DNA of 6,480 nucleotides from Rickettsia typhi. GTDB taxonomy: Bacteria > Pseudomonadota > Gammaproteobacteria > Burkholderiales > Burkholderiaceae_C. How positions within the stretch are numbered: the stretch's first letter is position 1; the number at the start of each line of letters is the position of its first letter. Made by a program: the position numbers and the translations under genes. Where the stretch lies: NCBI GenBank assembly GCA_943325485.2, contig CALPPP020000071.1:1-6480 (forward strand), given 5' to 3'. Positions 5,726 through 6,480 of the stretch are shown one piece after another. Below the pieces are notes generated by a model. That model did not search any database. It worked only from the letters and a program-made list of their open reading frames with translations, and was not told the DNA's origin.

Positions 5726-6480
5726 TTACTGAGGTGTTACCTTGAAGATGGCGTTACGAGTCTCATCGCCCACATACAAGGTGCCGTCAGGACCTGAGTG
5801 CAAGTGACGCACGCGGCCTGCGTAGTCAGGGTAGGACAATTCAATCTTCTTGGCAGACGAACCGTCTTTGCTAATGTCGAGGACATCGATACGGTTGCCA
5901 ACGGGGGTGCCGTGGATACCAATACCTGCATAGCCAACAACCAAGCGGCCATCCCATTCTTTCCACTGTTTGCCAACCAACCATGCGCTACCGCACATAC
6001 CTTGTGACAAACCACCGTTGTTGAACGCTGGTTTCAGGGCATTGGGATAGGCTTTCAGGTCGGTCATGGGCATGAACGCTGCGCGTTCTTTTTGAGGCAT
6101 GGCACCCATTTGGTTGGGTGAGTAACCGCAGTAGCCATCAGGACAAGCAGGACGGCCATTCACTTCGCCACGGGGGTCCCAGCCACCATTGCCACCGTTG
6201 ACAACTTTGGTGACTTCATCGCTGTGCCATGGGCCGTTTTCAGAGATATAGACGTCGCCAGAACCTGGACGGAAAGTGATACCTTGTGGGTTGCGGAAGC
6301 CATAGGCAAAAATACGCTGGTCGAAACCTGCAGGTGGTTTGTTGCCTGCAGCGGCTTTACCGTCGCGGTCAACACGCAACACTTTGCCTATCAGCTTGGT
6401 GCCGTCTTGTGGGCCGGGGCCGCTGTGGTTGTCGCCAATCGTCACATACAAGAAGCCATCAGGACCGAATCCCAAAGCGC
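5726..6480 (-). CDS. PQQ-dependent sugar dehydrogenase-like protein (glucose/sorbosone dehydrogenase family), C-terminal part
   Basis: The visible 250 residues are the C-terminal part of a six-bladed beta-propeller of the glucose/sorbosone dehydrogenase (GSDH) family, usually periplasmic quinoproteins that oxidise sugars or aldehydes with PQQ. The frame stays open to the window edge (codons before the first candidate start still match the family: ALGFGPDGFLYVTIGD), so the start lies beyond 6480. Motifs: FGPDGFLYVTIGD, GKVLRVDRDG, AYGFRNPQGI (6281-6304 encodes YGFRNPQG; Arg-Asn at this place bind PQQ in soluble glucose dehydrogenase), ISENGPWHSDEV, and the last blade HLHSGPDGTLYVGDE. An insert of about 75 residues after the NGGNGG motif holds cysteines (CPDGYC and GMCGS) that could form disulfides in the periplasm. 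The gene ends 23 bases before a strong terminator; cytochrome c follows on the same strand. The real substrate, and whether PQQ is actually bound, cannot be read from this part. Confidence 0.88.
   Translation of the reverse strand, partial: ALGFGPDGFLYVTIGDNHSGPGPQDGTKLIGKVLRVDRDGKAAAGNKPPAGFDQRIFAYGFRNPQGITFRPGSGDVYISENGPWHSDEVTKVVNGGNGGWDPRGEVNGRPACPDGYCGYSPNQMGAMPQKERAAFMPMTDLKAYPNALKPAFNNGGLSQGMCGSAWLVGKQWKEWDGRLVVGYAGIGIHGTPVGNRIDVLDISKDGSSAKKIELSYPDYAGRVRHLHSGPDGTLYVGDETRNAIFKVTPQ

Overview
The window looks like chromosomal DNA from a betaproteobacterium, most likely Burkholderiales and plausibly a freshwater member of the Comamonadaceae. This is inferred from the orphan Bug/TctC-type binding protein (a family greatly expanded in that group), the CYP116B-type P450 fusion, the c551-type cytochrome and the moderate GC content. 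No mobile element, tRNA, rRNA or CRISPR array was seen. Coding density is high, and no stretch over 300 bases lacks a gene.

Layout from left to right: (1) the C-terminal end of a plus-strand protein with a coiled-coil-like stretch and one terminal membrane helix (1-216). (2) pgi, glucose-6-phosphate isomerase, plus strand, 41 bases downstream. (3) A minus-strand Bug/TctC-type periplasmic solute-binding protein, convergent with pgi across only 17 bases. (4) A divergent intergenic region of about 100 bases holding an inverted repeat and promoter-like elements. (5) A plus-strand self-sufficient cytochrome P450, with heme, FMN/NAD(P)H reductase and [2Fe-2S] domains in one chain. (6) A minus-strand small periplasmic c551-type cytochrome c, convergent with the P450 across 12 bases. 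(7) A strong intrinsic terminator. (8) The C-terminal 250 residues of a minus-strand PQQ-dependent sugar dehydrogenase-like protein that runs off the right edge.

The genes form three functional groups. pgi is central carbon metabolism. The Bug protein and the P450 share a divergent control region and may belong to capture and oxidation of the same unknown organic compound; this is inference. The quinoprotein-type dehydrogenase and the cytochrome c lie in tandem, and the cytochrome could take electrons from the dehydrogenase, although a terminator and a separate promoter suggest they are not a simple operon. The most notable item is the single-chain CYP116B-like monooxygenase. Smaller points of interest are the inverted repeat in its divergent promoter region and a possible leaderless transcript for the cytochrome c.
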